Below, in pieces: positions 36,136 through 44,735 of a DNA stretch of 64,000 nucleotides. Position 1 is the first letter of the stretch. Each line of letters opens with the position of its first letter. The notes under the pieces were generated by a model that worked only from the letters and a program-made list of their open reading frames with translations, was not told the DNA's origin and did not search any database. Position numbers and translations under genes: made by a program. The DNA is from Rhodococcus sp. ARC_M6 (GTDB lineage Bacteria > Actinomycetota > Actinomycetes > Mycobacteriales > Mycobacteriaceae): the NCBI RefSeq assembly GCF_022810305.1, contig NZ_JALGQH010000010.1:62001-126000 (forward strand), in the 5' to 3' direction.

Positions 36136-37821
36136 TCAGTCGATGACATGGATTCGATCCGTGGGCGGCGGGGAGACCGGTGAACCGGCTGTGAAGAGCG
36201 CGGTCAAGGCGTCCAGGTCAGTGCCCGCGCCGGTTGTTTCCGTCGACTGCCTCAGTGCGGTGAAGCCGTCGCCGCCGCTGGCGAGGAACTTGTTGACGGC
36301 CACGCGATAGACCATGTCCGGGCCGATATTCTGGCCGTTCAGGCGCATTTCCGAGATCCGGGAACCCTGGGGTGCTGTGCGATCGAGGGTGTAGGTAAAG
36401 CCGTTCGACGGTGCGAGGATCCGTTCGATGGTGCTGCCTTCGGTCGAGTATTGAAACTGCTGCTCCAGGGCTTCTTTCAATACCGAGCCTGTGACGGAGA
36501 GCACTTCGAGGCTGTTGCCGAACGGCTGGACCGCGTGAGCTTGGCGGTACGTCACCACACCCGGGCTGAGGTCTTCGCGGATCCCGCCGGGGTTGGTGAG
36601 CGCGATTTGAGCTCCGCGAGCACCTCCAGCGGCCAATTGGCCGTCGGCAACCAGGTTGCCGAGCGTTGATTCGGCGCCGACGATGTGGTCTCGGGTGAGT
36701 GCGGCGGTGAGTGTCCCGACTGGGCGCTGCGCCACTTCCGCGGCTGCCTTCCACGCGCGATCCGATAGTGCCTGAACCTCGGAATCCGGCGAAATATCAT
36801 GCGTCACTATCTGATTGAACGCCGATGTCTGGTCGCGCACCACGTCGCGAGTGTTTCGGTCGATGGTCACATCGGCAACGGAGACGATCCGGCCGTGCGA
36901 GGCGCCCTGCATCACAACGCGGGGATTTCCGGCCGGATCCGGGAATTCGCAGTTGTACTGCTGATGGCTGTCTGCGGTGAAGATGACATCGACTTTGGGG
37001 GAAGCGCGCAACGCGATATCGCGTGCCGGCCCGGACGTGACGTTGCAATCGTTGGGTCCGCCGGCCCTGTCCGGTTCGTCGCCGCGGTGCAGCAGCACGG
37101 TGATGGCTTTGACGCCGAAGAAGTCGAGAATGTCGGCAGTGCGATCGATGGCCTCGACCTCGTCGCCGAATCTCAGGTCTGCGATTCCGTCGGGTGAGAC
37201 GATCTGCGCTGTGTTGCTCGGGGCAATCGCGATCACTCCGAACGGGATGCCGTCCACCATGTTGACGGTGAAGGGGAGTGTCGCGGGGGTGCCGTCGGCG
37301 TAGGTCATGTTGGCGGCCATCAGCGGAAAGTTGGTACCGCTGAACGACGGACTGAATGTGCACGCATTGGCGGCGGAGCATCCACCCGATTCCAGGCGAT
37401 GGAACTCGGCCAGGCCCTTGTCCAGCTCGTGATTACCGATCGCCGACGCATTGATCTGCATGCGATTGAGGAGTTCGACGGTCGGTTCGTCGTTGAACAT
37501 CGAGGATTCCAGCGCCGACGCGCCCCAGTTGTCGCCGACCGAGTAGAGCAGCGAATTCGGGGCTTGGCTGCGCAGTTGCGAGACATAGGCCGCGAGGTAC
37601 GCAGCGCCACCGGCGGGGGTCAGGGAACCGTCGGCCTGCATGATCTCGCTGCGTTCGCCTTCCGGGGGCAGCAAGCTGCCGTGGAGATCGTTGAACGCGA
37701 GTAGGCGGACCGAGAGCGTATTGACGGGTTGGGCTGTTGCGACAGCACTCAGGGAGGTTGCGGTGATGGCGAGAAGGGAAGCTGCGAGCACAGCACAAGC
37801 GCGCGTGATGCGTCGCGTCAT
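36136..37821 (-). CDS. Secreted 5'-nucleotidase / metallophosphatase
   Basis: 561 residues with a signal peptide (hydrophobic 9-29, cleavage near ATA/QPV). Dinuclear metal ligands appear in order: NDLHG (45-47), GDNWGAS, GNHELDKG, VLLHRGDE and FTADSHQQY. The C-terminal nucleotide-binding domain shows NPGGIREDL and SGGDGFTALR. It should hydrolyse extracellular nucleotides to nucleosides and phosphate for salvage. No membrane anchor other than the signal is seen. Confidence 0.92.
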   Translation of the reverse strand: MTRRITRACAVLAASLLAITATSLSAVATAQPVNTLSVRLLAFNDLHGSLLPPEGERSEIMQADGSLTPAGGAAYLAAYVSQLRSQAPNSLLYSVGDNWGASALESSMFNDEPTVELLNRMQINASAIGNHELDKGLAEFHRLESGGCSAANACTFSPSFSGTNFPLMAANMTYADGTPATLPFTVNMVDGIPFGVIAIAPSNTAQIVSPDGIADLRFGDEVEAIDRTADILDFFGVKAITVLLHRGDEPDRAGGPNDCNVTSGPARDIALRASPKVDVIFTADSHQQYNCEFPDPAGNPRVVMQGASHGRIVSVADVTIDRNTRDVVRDQTSAFNQIVTHDISPDSEVQALSDRAWKAAAEVAQRPVGTLTAALTRDHIVGAESTLGNLVADGQLAAGGARGAQIALTNPGGIREDLSPGVVTYRQAHAVQPFGNSLEVLSVTGSVLKEALEQQFQYSTEGSTIERILAPSNGFTYTLDRTAPQGSRISEMRLNGQNIGPDMVYRVAVNKFLASGGDGFTALRQSTETTGAGTDLDALTALFTAGSPVSPPPTDRIHVID

Positions 37822-37939
37822 ATGTCAAGCTCCCTTGCTCGGACCGATCTCGAACCTTCCTGAGTGTGCCTGGCCGTGATAACGAATTCTAGTGCTGCGC
37901 GTAACAGTTAGGTATCAAGTGTCACGCCGGCATGAACGC

Positions 37940-39016
37940 TTACGCACTGACGCCGATCCCTGCCAGGTGCCGTGCAGCGTCGGTTCGGGCGAAAGCGAGG
38001 AATGCGTCGTTCTCCTCCGGATCGCCGATGGTCATCCGGACGCCCTCGGTGCCGTACTGGCGAATTAGAATCCCAGCTTCGGTACTTGCCTCGGCAAAGC
38101 CAGGGGAGAGGTCGCCGAGGGGAAGGTAGACGAAGTTCGCCGACGATTCCGGGACCGTGTAGCCGGCCTCGATCAACGAGGAGCGAACGCGCGTCCGCTC
38201 CGCGATGACGCCTTCGGTGCGAGCGAGGAGTTCGTCAGCCGCGGCCAGGGAAGCGATTGCGGCGGCCTGAGCGACGGCGCTGACCGTGAACGGCGTGTGG
38301 ACTTTGCCGAGCGCGGTAATGATCTCCGGATCAGCCACCGCGTAACCCACGCGAATGCCGGCCAATCCGTACGCCTTCGAAAAGGTACGCAGAACAACCA
38401 CGTTGGGGCGGCTACGGAACAGTTCGATTCCGTCAGAATCGGAGCGGGAGTACTCGTAGTACGCCTCGTCCAGAGCCACGACAATATGCGTCGGAACCGC
38501 GTCGAGGAAGCTCTCGAGTTCCGCTTTCGACAGCGCGTTACCGGTCGGGTTGTTGGGGTTGCAGATGAAGATCAGACGGGTGCGATCGGTGATCGCGGCC
38601 AACATTGCGTCGAGATCGTGGCCGAACTCTTCGGTCAACGGAACCTTCACGGAAACTGCGTGGCCGACCTGGGCGACCACCGGGTACGCCTCGAAGGAAC
38701 GCCACGCGAAGATCACCTCGTCGCCCTGGTCGCACGTGATCTGAACCAATTCCTGGCACAGCGTCACCGAACCGCAGCCGGCGGCGACATTCGCGGGTTC
38801 CACGTTCAGGAACGAGGCGAGCGCCTCGATGAGGGCGACGGCGGCGTTGTCGGGGTAGCGGTTCGCGTTCGCGACAGCGTCGGCGACGGCATCGCGAACC
38901 CCGGGAAGTGGGCCGATCGTCGTTTCGTTGCTCGCCAGCTTGATGGCGCCGGGAAAATTGCGTCCGGGAACGTAGGCGGGAATCGAGGCGAGGTCAGGCC
39001 GAATACGAGGAGTCAC
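37940..39016 (-). CDS. pat: HisC/Pat-type aminotransferase (putative phenylalanine/histidinol-phosphate aminotransferase)
   Basis: 358 residues, fold type I. Motifs: KLASNETTIGP, AAGCGSVTLCQELV, ICNPNNPTGNAL, VALDEAYYEY and the PLP lysine in RTFSKAYGLAGIRVGY. In actinobacteria this branch (Rv3772-like, from memory) is called pat or hisC2 and makes phenylalanine from phenylpyruvate. Start GTG 39016 (VTPRIRPDLASIPAYVPG) matches the family; the open frame to 39061 overlaps the divergent promoter. Active-site residues are complete. Confidence 0.9.
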   Translation of the reverse strand: MTPRIRPDLASIPAYVPGRNFPGAIKLASNETTIGPLPGVRDAVADAVANANRYPDNAAVALIEALASFLNVEPANVAAGCGSVTLCQELVQITCDQGDEVIFAWRSFEAYPVVAQVGHAVSVKVPLTEEFGHDLDAMLAAITDRTRLIFICNPNNPTGNALSKAELESFLDAVPTHIVVALDEAYYEYSRSDSDGIELFRSRPNVVVLRTFSKAYGLAGIRVGYAVADPEIITALGKVHTPFTVSAVAQAAAIASLAAADELLARTEGVIAERTRVRSSLIEAGYTVPESSANFVYLPLGDLSPGFAEASTEAGILIRQYGTEGVRMTIGDPEENDAFLAFARTDAARHLAGIGVSA

Positions 39017-39078
39017 TCCCTGATTATGCGCTGCCGGATTCGGTGCGCTCGAGCCGTCCACGTGTCAGAGTAGGAGGT

Positions 39079-39798
39079 ATGTCGGGAATGTTCCGGGACA
39101 CCGCGTATTTGCCGGGGGCCGACGGTGACGTCGCCATCGCTGTGCCGCTCACCGTGGTGGAACCTGACGGCCCGACGCGTGGTGCCATCGTCGTTCTTCA
39201 CGAGGCGAGGCAGTTCGGTGAGGCGCTCCTGGAATTGATGTCAGCCCTCGCGCTCGAAGGCTGGGTGACCGTCGCACCGCATCTCTTTCATCGAGAACCC
39301 GAGCAGATGCACGGTGACATTTTCGGTGACAACCTTTTTGCCGACTTCGACGCCACCCTCGATTGGCTGATGGGGCGGGATGTCCGGGCCGACACCATCG
39401 GCGTCCTCGGCTTCGATGCCGCCGGTACCGCCGCAATGCTCGTCGCCACCAGCCGCCCGGTCGGTGCTGCGGTCAGCGTCGCTGCCCGCGGGATCGTCGA
39501 CGCGCTGTCCGTCGACGCACAGGCACTCATCGAGGCCGCTGTGTCATTACAAGCTCCCTGGCTCGGTTTGTACGGCGACGACGATCCTGCAACTCCACTC
39601 GAGCACGTCAACCAACTTCGAGAGGCTACGGCCAAAGCTGACGTCGCCACCTTGGTGGTGAGCTACGCCGGCTTGGCGCATCGCGCCGACGAACCACCAC
39701 AGGTCTCCGACGGTCAGGACGAGGACGACCCGAATGCGGCCGCGATCATCGACGCTCGCACCAGAATCTTCGACTGGTTCGACAGCAACCTGCGATAA
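39079..39798 (+). CDS. Dienelactone-hydrolase-fold protein with Asp in the nucleophile position
   Basis: 239 residues from ATG 39079, alpha/beta hydrolase of the DLH family: AIVVLHEARQFGEALLELMS, VTVAPHLFHR and GLYGDDDPATPLEH (acid). The nucleophile elbow, normally GFCxGG, reads GFDAAG, so the catalytic Cys is Asp. A candidate catalytic His is in YAGLAHRAD. Asp nucleophiles occur in haloalkane dehalogenases of the same fold, but nothing else identifies the substrate; it could also be inactive. Divergent from pat across 62 bases. Confidence 0.82.
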   Translation: MSGMFRDTAYLPGADGDVAIAVPLTVVEPDGPTRGAIVVLHEARQFGEALLELMSALALEGWVTVAPHLFHREPEQMHGDIFGDNLFADFDATLDWLMGRDVRADTIGVLGFDAAGTAAMLVATSRPVGAAVSVAARGIVDALSVDAQALIEAAVSLQAPWLGLYGDDDPATPLEHVNQLREATAKADVATLVVSYAGLAHRADEPPQVSDGQDEDDPNAAAIIDARTRIFDWFDSNLR

Positions 39799-39894
39799 GT
39801 GCCCGAATTGGGGCGCTGACCACTCGTTTTGCCTTTGGTGGTGAGACATGTGTAATCTTTCTTCCCGGCGGTCCGAAAGGATCGGAACCCCCAG

Positions 39895-39986
39895 GGAGGC
39901 GTGCCAGAGCGGCCGAATGGGACTCACTGCTAATGAGTTGTCCCTTTTACGAGGGACCGGAGGTTCAAATCCTCTCGCCTCCGCCA
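39895..39986 (+). tRNA. tRNA-Ser (anticodon GCU)
   Basis: 92 bases with CCA encoded. Acceptor GGAGGCG / CGCCTCC; anticodon arm ACTCA-CTGCTAA-TGAGT gives GCU; long variable arm; GGTTCAAATCC T-loop. Confidence 0.97.
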
Positions 39987-40059
39987 CGCCGGTGATTTTG
40001 ACCGGCGGGTTAGAAATGATAGAAATTACGACAGCACGACAAGCAGTACAACAGAACAT

Positions 40060-40132
40060 GCGCCCGTAGCTCAACGGATAGAGCACCTGACTACGGATCA
40101 GGAGGTTAGGGGTTCGAATCCCTTCGGGCGCA
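40060..40132 (+). tRNA. tRNA-Arg (anticodon ACG)
   Basis: 73 bases, CCA not encoded. Acceptor GCGCCCG / CGGGCGC; D-loop AGCTCAACGGATAGAGC; anticodon arm CCTGA-CTACGGA-TCAGG gives ACG, normally edited to ICG by TadA, whose gene is also in this window (48302). Follows tRNA-Ser(GCU) by 73 bases. Confidence 0.97.
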
Positions 40133-40140
40133 CAAACAGA

Positions 40141-40173
40141 ACACCCCGTCACTTAGCAGTGGCGGGGTGTTTT
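40141..40173 (+). terminator. Intrinsic terminator of the tRNA-Ser/tRNA-Arg unit
   Basis: ACACCCCG pairs with CGGGGTGT, with an inner CAC/GTG pair and a TTAGCA loop, followed by TTTT. Confidence 0.9.
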
Positions 40174-40278
40174 GCGTTATGCGCTTGCGTGCATGACTGT
40201 GATCATCACCTCACCGTCCGGTGGACGCGCCCAATCGTGACTACCCACACATCGGTCGCAAATGCCCGATAATGACGC

Positions 40279-41466
40279 GTGCCCTCAATTGCCTCGTCGC
40301 TGTTCTGGATCGCGTTGATCGCTGCTCTCGCGCCCATCGTCGCTGGCCTGTTTCCGCGTCGGCTGGTGCCCGAAGTGGTGTTGCTGTTGGTCGCCGGAGC
40401 CGCCATCGGACCGTTCGCGCTCAATATCGCCGCGGAGAGCGACGCCATCGGAACTCTCCGGGAGCTTGGGCTGGGGATGCTCTTCCTCCTTGCCGGCTAC
40501 GAGATCGACCGCAGTGAACTCAGCGGCAAGGGCGGTCGGCGGGCGCTGTACACGTGGCTGCTGTGCCTCGCTCTGGCTTTCGGCGTAGTTGCCCTGCTCG
40601 GCATCCGAAACGTGATTTCCGCCGAGGCTGCGGTCGCCATCGCGATGACGTCGACGGCTCTGGGTACGTTGCTGCCGATTCTCAAGGACAACAAACTCCT
40701 CGACACGCGTTTGGGTAAAACTGTTCTCAACCACGGCGCGGTCGGCGAACTGGGGCCCGTGGTTGCGATGGCTGTATTGCTCAGCGCGCGTGGCGCTTTC
40801 CTGTCGCTGGTAGTGCTTGCGACCTTTGCTCTGATCGCTGTGCTTGTTGCCGTTTTGCCGACAAAGCTTGTGTCGCAAGGGTCGTGGACACATCGACTCG
40901 TCCGTTCGGGTGCCGACACAACTGCGCAGACGACGGTCCGTCTGACGGTGCTGCTGCTGGTCGGTCTCGGTGTGCTGTCGGCCGTATTTTCCCTCGACGT
41001 CATTCTCGGCGCCTTTGCGGCGGGATTCATCTTGCGCCGCTTGATGCCTGAGGGTGACGAGCGGTTGGAGATCAAACTCGAGGGCATTGCTTTCGGATTC
41101 CTCATTCCGATTTTCTTCATCACGTCCGGAATGGCAATCGATGTTTCGGCAGTGGCCGCCAATCCTGTTGTCCTGCTCGCATTCCTGCTTCTTATCATTG
41201 TGGTCCGCGGTGTGCCGGTGTTCATCGCGACAAAGTTCGAGAAAATCGAACCACCTTTCAGTGCCCGCGAGAGTGCACAGGTGGCGCTGTACGGCGCTAC
41301 CGGATTGCCGATGATCGTGGCCGTCACCGGGGCAGCCGTCAGTGCGGGTCAGATGTCGTCGGACAATGCGTCGATTCTGGTGGCAGCGGGTGCAATTACC
41401 GTTCTGCTCCTACCGATGTGTGCGACGCTGCTGAATCGGCCCGAGCAATCGAACAAGGTGAGCTAG
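40279..41466 (+). CDS. CPA2-family cation:proton antiporter
   Basis: 395 residues from GTG 40279 with about 12 hydrophobic segments. Conserved stretches include GLGMLFLLAGYEIDRSEL, AVAIAMTSTALGTLLPIL, ILGAFAAGFILRRLMP and PIFFITSGMAIDV, typical of the KefB/NapA branch. There is no C-terminal RCK/TrkA domain, so it is a bare transporter exchanging Na+ or K+ for protons. Its stop overlaps the convergent hydrolase gene by four bases. Confidence 0.9.
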   Translation: MPSIASSLFWIALIAALAPIVAGLFPRRLVPEVVLLLVAGAAIGPFALNIAAESDAIGTLRELGLGMLFLLAGYEIDRSELSGKGGRRALYTWLLCLALAFGVVALLGIRNVISAEAAVAIAMTSTALGTLLPILKDNKLLDTRLGKTVLNHGAVGELGPVVAMAVLLSARGAFLSLVVLATFALIAVLVAVLPTKLVSQGSWTHRLVRSGADTTAQTTVRLTVLLLVGLGVLSAVFSLDVILGAFAAGFILRRLMPEGDERLEIKLEGIAFGFLIPIFFITSGMAIDVSAVAANPVVLLAFLLLIIVVRGVPVFIATKFEKIEPPFSARESAQVALYGATGLPMIVAVTGAAVSAGQMSSDNASILVAAGAITVLLLPMCATLLNRPEQSNKVS

Positions 41467-42701
41467 AGCCCCAACTGCTCGTCGAGCCAGTCGAACATTC
41501 GCTGATCGGTGAGGCGTCGGGCCATCGGCTGACAGTGAAGGTTTGCGCCCTCGGCGGCCGTGAAGGGAACAACGGTGGTGGGTCCGCCCGACAGTTCGGC
41601 GAGGCGAGACGATTGCCCCGGCCAGAACTGCTCCCCTTCGGGATCGGTGATCATCATGGGCGTGGTGATGGAGCCTGCCACATGCTCGAGGCGGTACTTC
41701 CGGACCTCGACGAGAGTGTTGTAGTAACCCTCTGTCAGATACGGCCGGGACCGGAATCGCCACAGGCGCGCAGCATCTTTCGACGCCCTCATTCCCATGG
41801 CCATATCGCGGTCGAAAACCTCGGCTTTGCCCTCGTCCAGCAAGTTCTGCATTCCCCGCGGTATGTGCTTGAGCCACGACGCCGACACATCGACTACACC
41901 GGGATCCGCGATGGCCGCGGCGATCCGATGCTCGAACGCCAACGCCTGCGGCACCCAGTAACCGCCCTGGCTTATCCCGTACATCGCCAACTTCGACGCG
42001 TCGACGTCCGGGCGGTCGACGAGAAAATCGACGATGGGAGTGATGACCGCTTCCCAATCGTGGCGAAACGGAACATTGTGCTCGAAGAGCATGGACTGCT
42101 GGCCGGGTCCGTCGAACATCAGGACGTTGTAGCCGCGTTCCAAGGCGCCGGCGCCGCCGCTGACCCACAGTGAGCTGATGGGGCCGTCGCTGCCGTTCAC
42201 CATGATGAGCGTCGGCCGACGGACCTCCCCGGGTGGACGGAAGAAATATCCCGGCATCGTGTTGTCCTCGTACGGAATTCGAACGCGTTCGACGGGTTGC
42301 GCCGTGGTGTCGACAAAACGATCCCAAGCCTGCCGGTGATGCCTGAATGTGGGTACCAGTACCGAGTCGTCGTTGAGACCGTCGACTGCATTGACTGCAA
42401 CACCGAAGTACGACGCTGCACGCAGATATGCATTCGATGCACTGCGCGGGTGCCCTGCGTTCGCCGATGCTTCGGCTTGCTCGAAGATTCGGGAACCCAG
42501 ATCGAACCAGGCCTCGTACCACCCCTCATGGTCTTTGTCTCCGATATCGGTAAGGGATGAGAGCACTTCTCCGGTATCGGACGCCCCGTACGTAGCGTGA
42601 CCGAGGAGGATTCGCAGTTCGTAGTCGAAAGACTCGTTGCGATAAAACCCGGTGGAAAACGCCTGATGCGGGTGGGAGAACAACGACGACGCTAGGGACA
42701 T
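41463..42701 (-). CDS. Alpha/beta hydrolase with N-terminal cap (FrsA/pseudooxynicotine-hydrolase type)
   Basis: 412 residues. A helical N-terminal cap of about 150 residues precedes the hydrolase core. Seen: TLIMVNGSDGPISSLW (oxyanion region), NVLMFDGPGQ, the elbow YGISQGGYW (Ser244) and a late TAAEGANLHCQ that holds the His. Relatives include 2,6-dihydropseudooxynicotine hydrolase and acyl-peptidase-like esterases; the substrate here is unknown. ATG 42701 is preferred over the open frame to 42839, which would overlap the upstream DUF998 gene. Confidence 0.87.
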   Translation of the reverse strand: MSLASSLFSHPHQAFSTGFYRNESFDYELRILLGHATYGASDTGEVLSSLTDIGDKDHEGWYEAWFDLGSRIFEQAEASANAGHPRSASNAYLRAASYFGVAVNAVDGLNDDSVLVPTFRHHRQAWDRFVDTTAQPVERVRIPYEDNTMPGYFFRPPGEVRRPTLIMVNGSDGPISSLWVSGGAGALERGYNVLMFDGPGQQSMLFEHNVPFRHDWEAVITPIVDFLVDRPDVDASKLAMYGISQGGYWVPQALAFEHRIAAAIADPGVVDVSASWLKHIPRGMQNLLDEGKAEVFDRDMAMGMRASKDAARLWRFRSRPYLTEGYYNTLVEVRKYRLEHVAGSITTPMMITDPEGEQFWPGQSSRLAELSGGPTTVVPFTAAEGANLHCQPMARRLTDQRMFDWLDEQLGL

Positions 42702-42765
42702 TGGCACACCTTTGGTAGGTCCGTCTATTCCAGGATCGCCCGAAACCGCTGTGTCAAAACCTTTT

Positions 42766-43425
42766 CTATGGCCGCCACACTGCAAATCCCAGTGTGCACA
42801 GCCACAACGACATACCCAGAACCTGTGCGCGTTGAGCAATTCCCAAGCCCAGGTTACCGCCGCCGGCCAGTTCTATTCCGTTAGTTGTCAACATCCATAC
42901 CGTCGCAAGGGAAGTCGCGATCAAGATGCCCAACCCAGCCGTGCGCAGTGACGGGTATTCGCGGTATCGAAAAGCGCCAACCGTAAACGCGATCATTGCG
43001 ATAAAGATCGCGAAAACCGCTACGCTGCTGGTCAACGCATGAATATGGTGCAATTGCGGGAGTAGTCCGCCCGGCGCGCTCGCCTCACAACTCGCCCCGG
43101 AACACTCCAGGGGAAACGATGCGTCGGCGATCGTGGCAATGCCGAACACTGCCAGCGCTATCCATCCCGTGACGTAGAGCTTGCGCCGCGGAGTTGTGAG
43201 TAGTCCCAGCGTCGCTGCCACCAACATCAAACAGGCAGAGAGGATGTCGGCGTTGCTGAATACGTCGCGATACTTCTGATTTGCGGTATCGAGTTCACTG
43301 AGAAACGACGTCACGGGATCAAGTCCGGTTGGGAGGAAGAATTCGAGAATCCACGACGAATAGACAATTCCACCCAGTGCCAGCGCGACCGCCAAACCCC
43401 ATCGCGCCCCGTTGCGTTCCTTCAC
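42766..43425 (-). CDS. DUF998 membrane protein
   Basis: 219 residues with six hydrophobic segments and DUF998 features: SELDTANQKYRDVFSNADIL, FPLECSGASCEASAPGG between helices 3 and 4 and LHHIHALTSSVAVF. Function unknown. Same strand as the hydrolase, 64 bases upstream of it, possibly co-transcribed. Confidence 0.85.
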   Translation of the reverse strand: MKERNGARWGLAVALALGGIVYSSWILEFFLPTGLDPVTSFLSELDTANQKYRDVFSNADILSACLMLVAATLGLLTTPRRKLYVTGWIALAVFGIATIADASFPLECSGASCEASAPGGLLPQLHHIHALTSSVAVFAIFIAMIAFTVGAFRYREYPSLRTAGLGILIATSLATVWMLTTNGIELAGGGNLGLGIAQRAQVLGMSLWLCTLGFAVWRP

Positions 43426-43434
43426 ACTGCGAGC

Positions 43435-43869
43435 TTACGGACTGGTCAAGGCGTTCTGGACGCGATCAGCCGCAGTCAATGCAATCTGGACGCGATCAGC
43501 CGCAGTCACCGGATCTTCGTGTTCCCAAATCCGGATCACCGTCCAGCCCAGTTCGCCCAGTCTCACATCGGTATCACGGTCCCGAACAACATTGGCCGCC
43601 AACTTGTCCGCCCACCACTGTGCGTTGTTCTTCGGGAATGTTGCATGCTGCGGGCAGCAGTGCCAGAAGCAACCGTCCACGAACACTGCCACTTTGCGAC
43701 GCGGAAAAACCAGATCGGCTCGTCGGCGAATGCCTTTGGCGGGAGCTCGATCCACGAAATACCGCAGGCCGCGCCGGTGGAGTTCGCGTCGCAGTGCGAG
43801 CTCAGGCTTGGTGTCGCGGCGACGCTGAACGCTCATTCGAGCGCTGGTCACAGGATCTGTCGCAGGCAC
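43435..43869 (-). CDS. vsr: Very short patch repair endonuclease (Vsr)
   Basis: 144 residues from GTG 43869. Vsr motifs: RRRDTKPELALRRELHRRGLR, ADLVFPRRKVAVFVDGCFWH with the next residues CCPQH (usually GCPxH), NAQWWADKL and IRIWEHED. It nicks at T:G mismatches left by deamination of 5-methylcytosine, protecting sites of the neighbouring cytosine methyltransferase. The C-terminus is lengthened by a 30-base tandem duplication that repeats TAADRVQxAL. It starts nine bases inside the endonuclease gene's downstream region, immediately following it. Confidence 0.9.
   Translation of the reverse strand: MPATDPVTSARMSVQRRRDTKPELALRRELHRRGLRYFVDRAPAKGIRRRADLVFPRRKVAVFVDGCFWHCCPQHATFPKNNAQWWADKLAANVVRDRDTDVRLGELGWTVIRIWEHEDPVTAADRVQIALTAADRVQNALTSP
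43455..43508. repeat. 30-bp period duplication at the vsr 3' end
   Basis: A 24-base block at 43455-43478 is repeated exactly at 43485-43508 (period 30). In the vsr frame it doubles TAADRVQxAL near the C-terminus without shifting the frame. Confidence 0.9.
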
Positions 43870-43877
43870 CGCCGTAC

Positions 43878-44735
43878 CTAACCGTCGGAGTCTTCGCCGT
43901 CGTCCGGGTCCGACCACGTCGGCGCAAACCTGTTGCGACGCTCCACTTCACCGTGAACAACGGTCACAAAGTCGTTGAACGACAGCGTTTGGCTGTCCGT
44001 CGGTCGACCGTTGCGTGGGGGAGGTTCGTCGACGTCGAAAAACCTTACAGCGCCATCGCTTTCGTATAGGCCGATGTAGACCTTCTCGAAGAGGTCGTAG
44101 CGGGTGTCCTCGGCGCCGAGATCGACCCACGCCTTCCCTGGGACGCCGACGACGGCGCGCTTGCCGCGTCCGGAACGCTTCGACAGCGTGGTGACGTGGT
44201 GGGCAAACGAAGATTTGCCGGTGTCGCTGGTCTTGGTGGGATCGCCGTCGTCACACGTGGCATACGGTTCGAACATGACGGCAACCAACACGCTGTACGG
44301 CTGGCGCTGATGCAAAACCATTGCCTCGCCGCGCAATTCGTGATCGTTGCGGACGATGTTCTTGGTCCATCGACCCAGCTTCTTGCTGCCGGGACTGTAA
44401 TCCTGGAAGTTGTACGTCTTGATCGACACGCACAGAATTAGGCCGAGGGTGGGATCGAGTGCCTTGACGTCCAAGCGCTTTCGGCCTTTGGCGACGTCGA
44501 CCGTCGCTTCCTGGCCTTCGCCCGACGCGGTCGGAGTGATGTTGGGGTACAGCGGCCGCAGGGCATCGGCGACGGTTTGCGCCAACTGGTTGGACAATCG
44601 CTGGGCGTAGTTTTTCTTTTCGCCGCGATCGGCATCGGCGGCAGGTTTGTCGCCCGCGAGTTGCAGTGCGTCCCAAAGTGGTTCGTGTTCCGGTGTGGAA
44701 AACAGAGTGTCAGGCTCGGGAAACAATTCATTCAT
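43878..44735 (-). CDS. Putative type II restriction endonuclease
   Basis: 285 residues. I do not recognise its specificity, but the position is telling: it begins inside the stop of a cytosine-5 methyltransferase (ATGA) and is followed by vsr. A PD-(D/E)xK-like site is visible as RLDVKALDP (Asp89 or Asp94) and VSIKTYNF (Ser104-Ile-Lys106), preceded by GEGQEATVDVAKGRKR. The rest is soluble and mixed alpha/beta, ending in an acidic tail. It should cut unmethylated copies of the sequence that the partner enzyme methylates. Confidence 0.78.
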   Translation of the reverse strand: MNELFPEPDTLFSTPEHEPLWDALQLAGDKPAADADRGEKKNYAQRLSNQLAQTVADALRPLYPNITPTASGEGQEATVDVAKGRKRLDVKALDPTLGLILCVSIKTYNFQDYSPGSKKLGRWTKNIVRNDHELRGEAMVLHQRQPYSVLVAVMFEPYATCDDGDPTKTSDTGKSSFAHHVTTLSKRSGRGKRAVVGVPGKAWVDLGAEDTRYDLFEKVYIGLYESDGAVRFFDVDEPPPRNGRPTDSQTLSFNDFVTVVHGEVERRNRFAPTWSDPDDGEDSDG

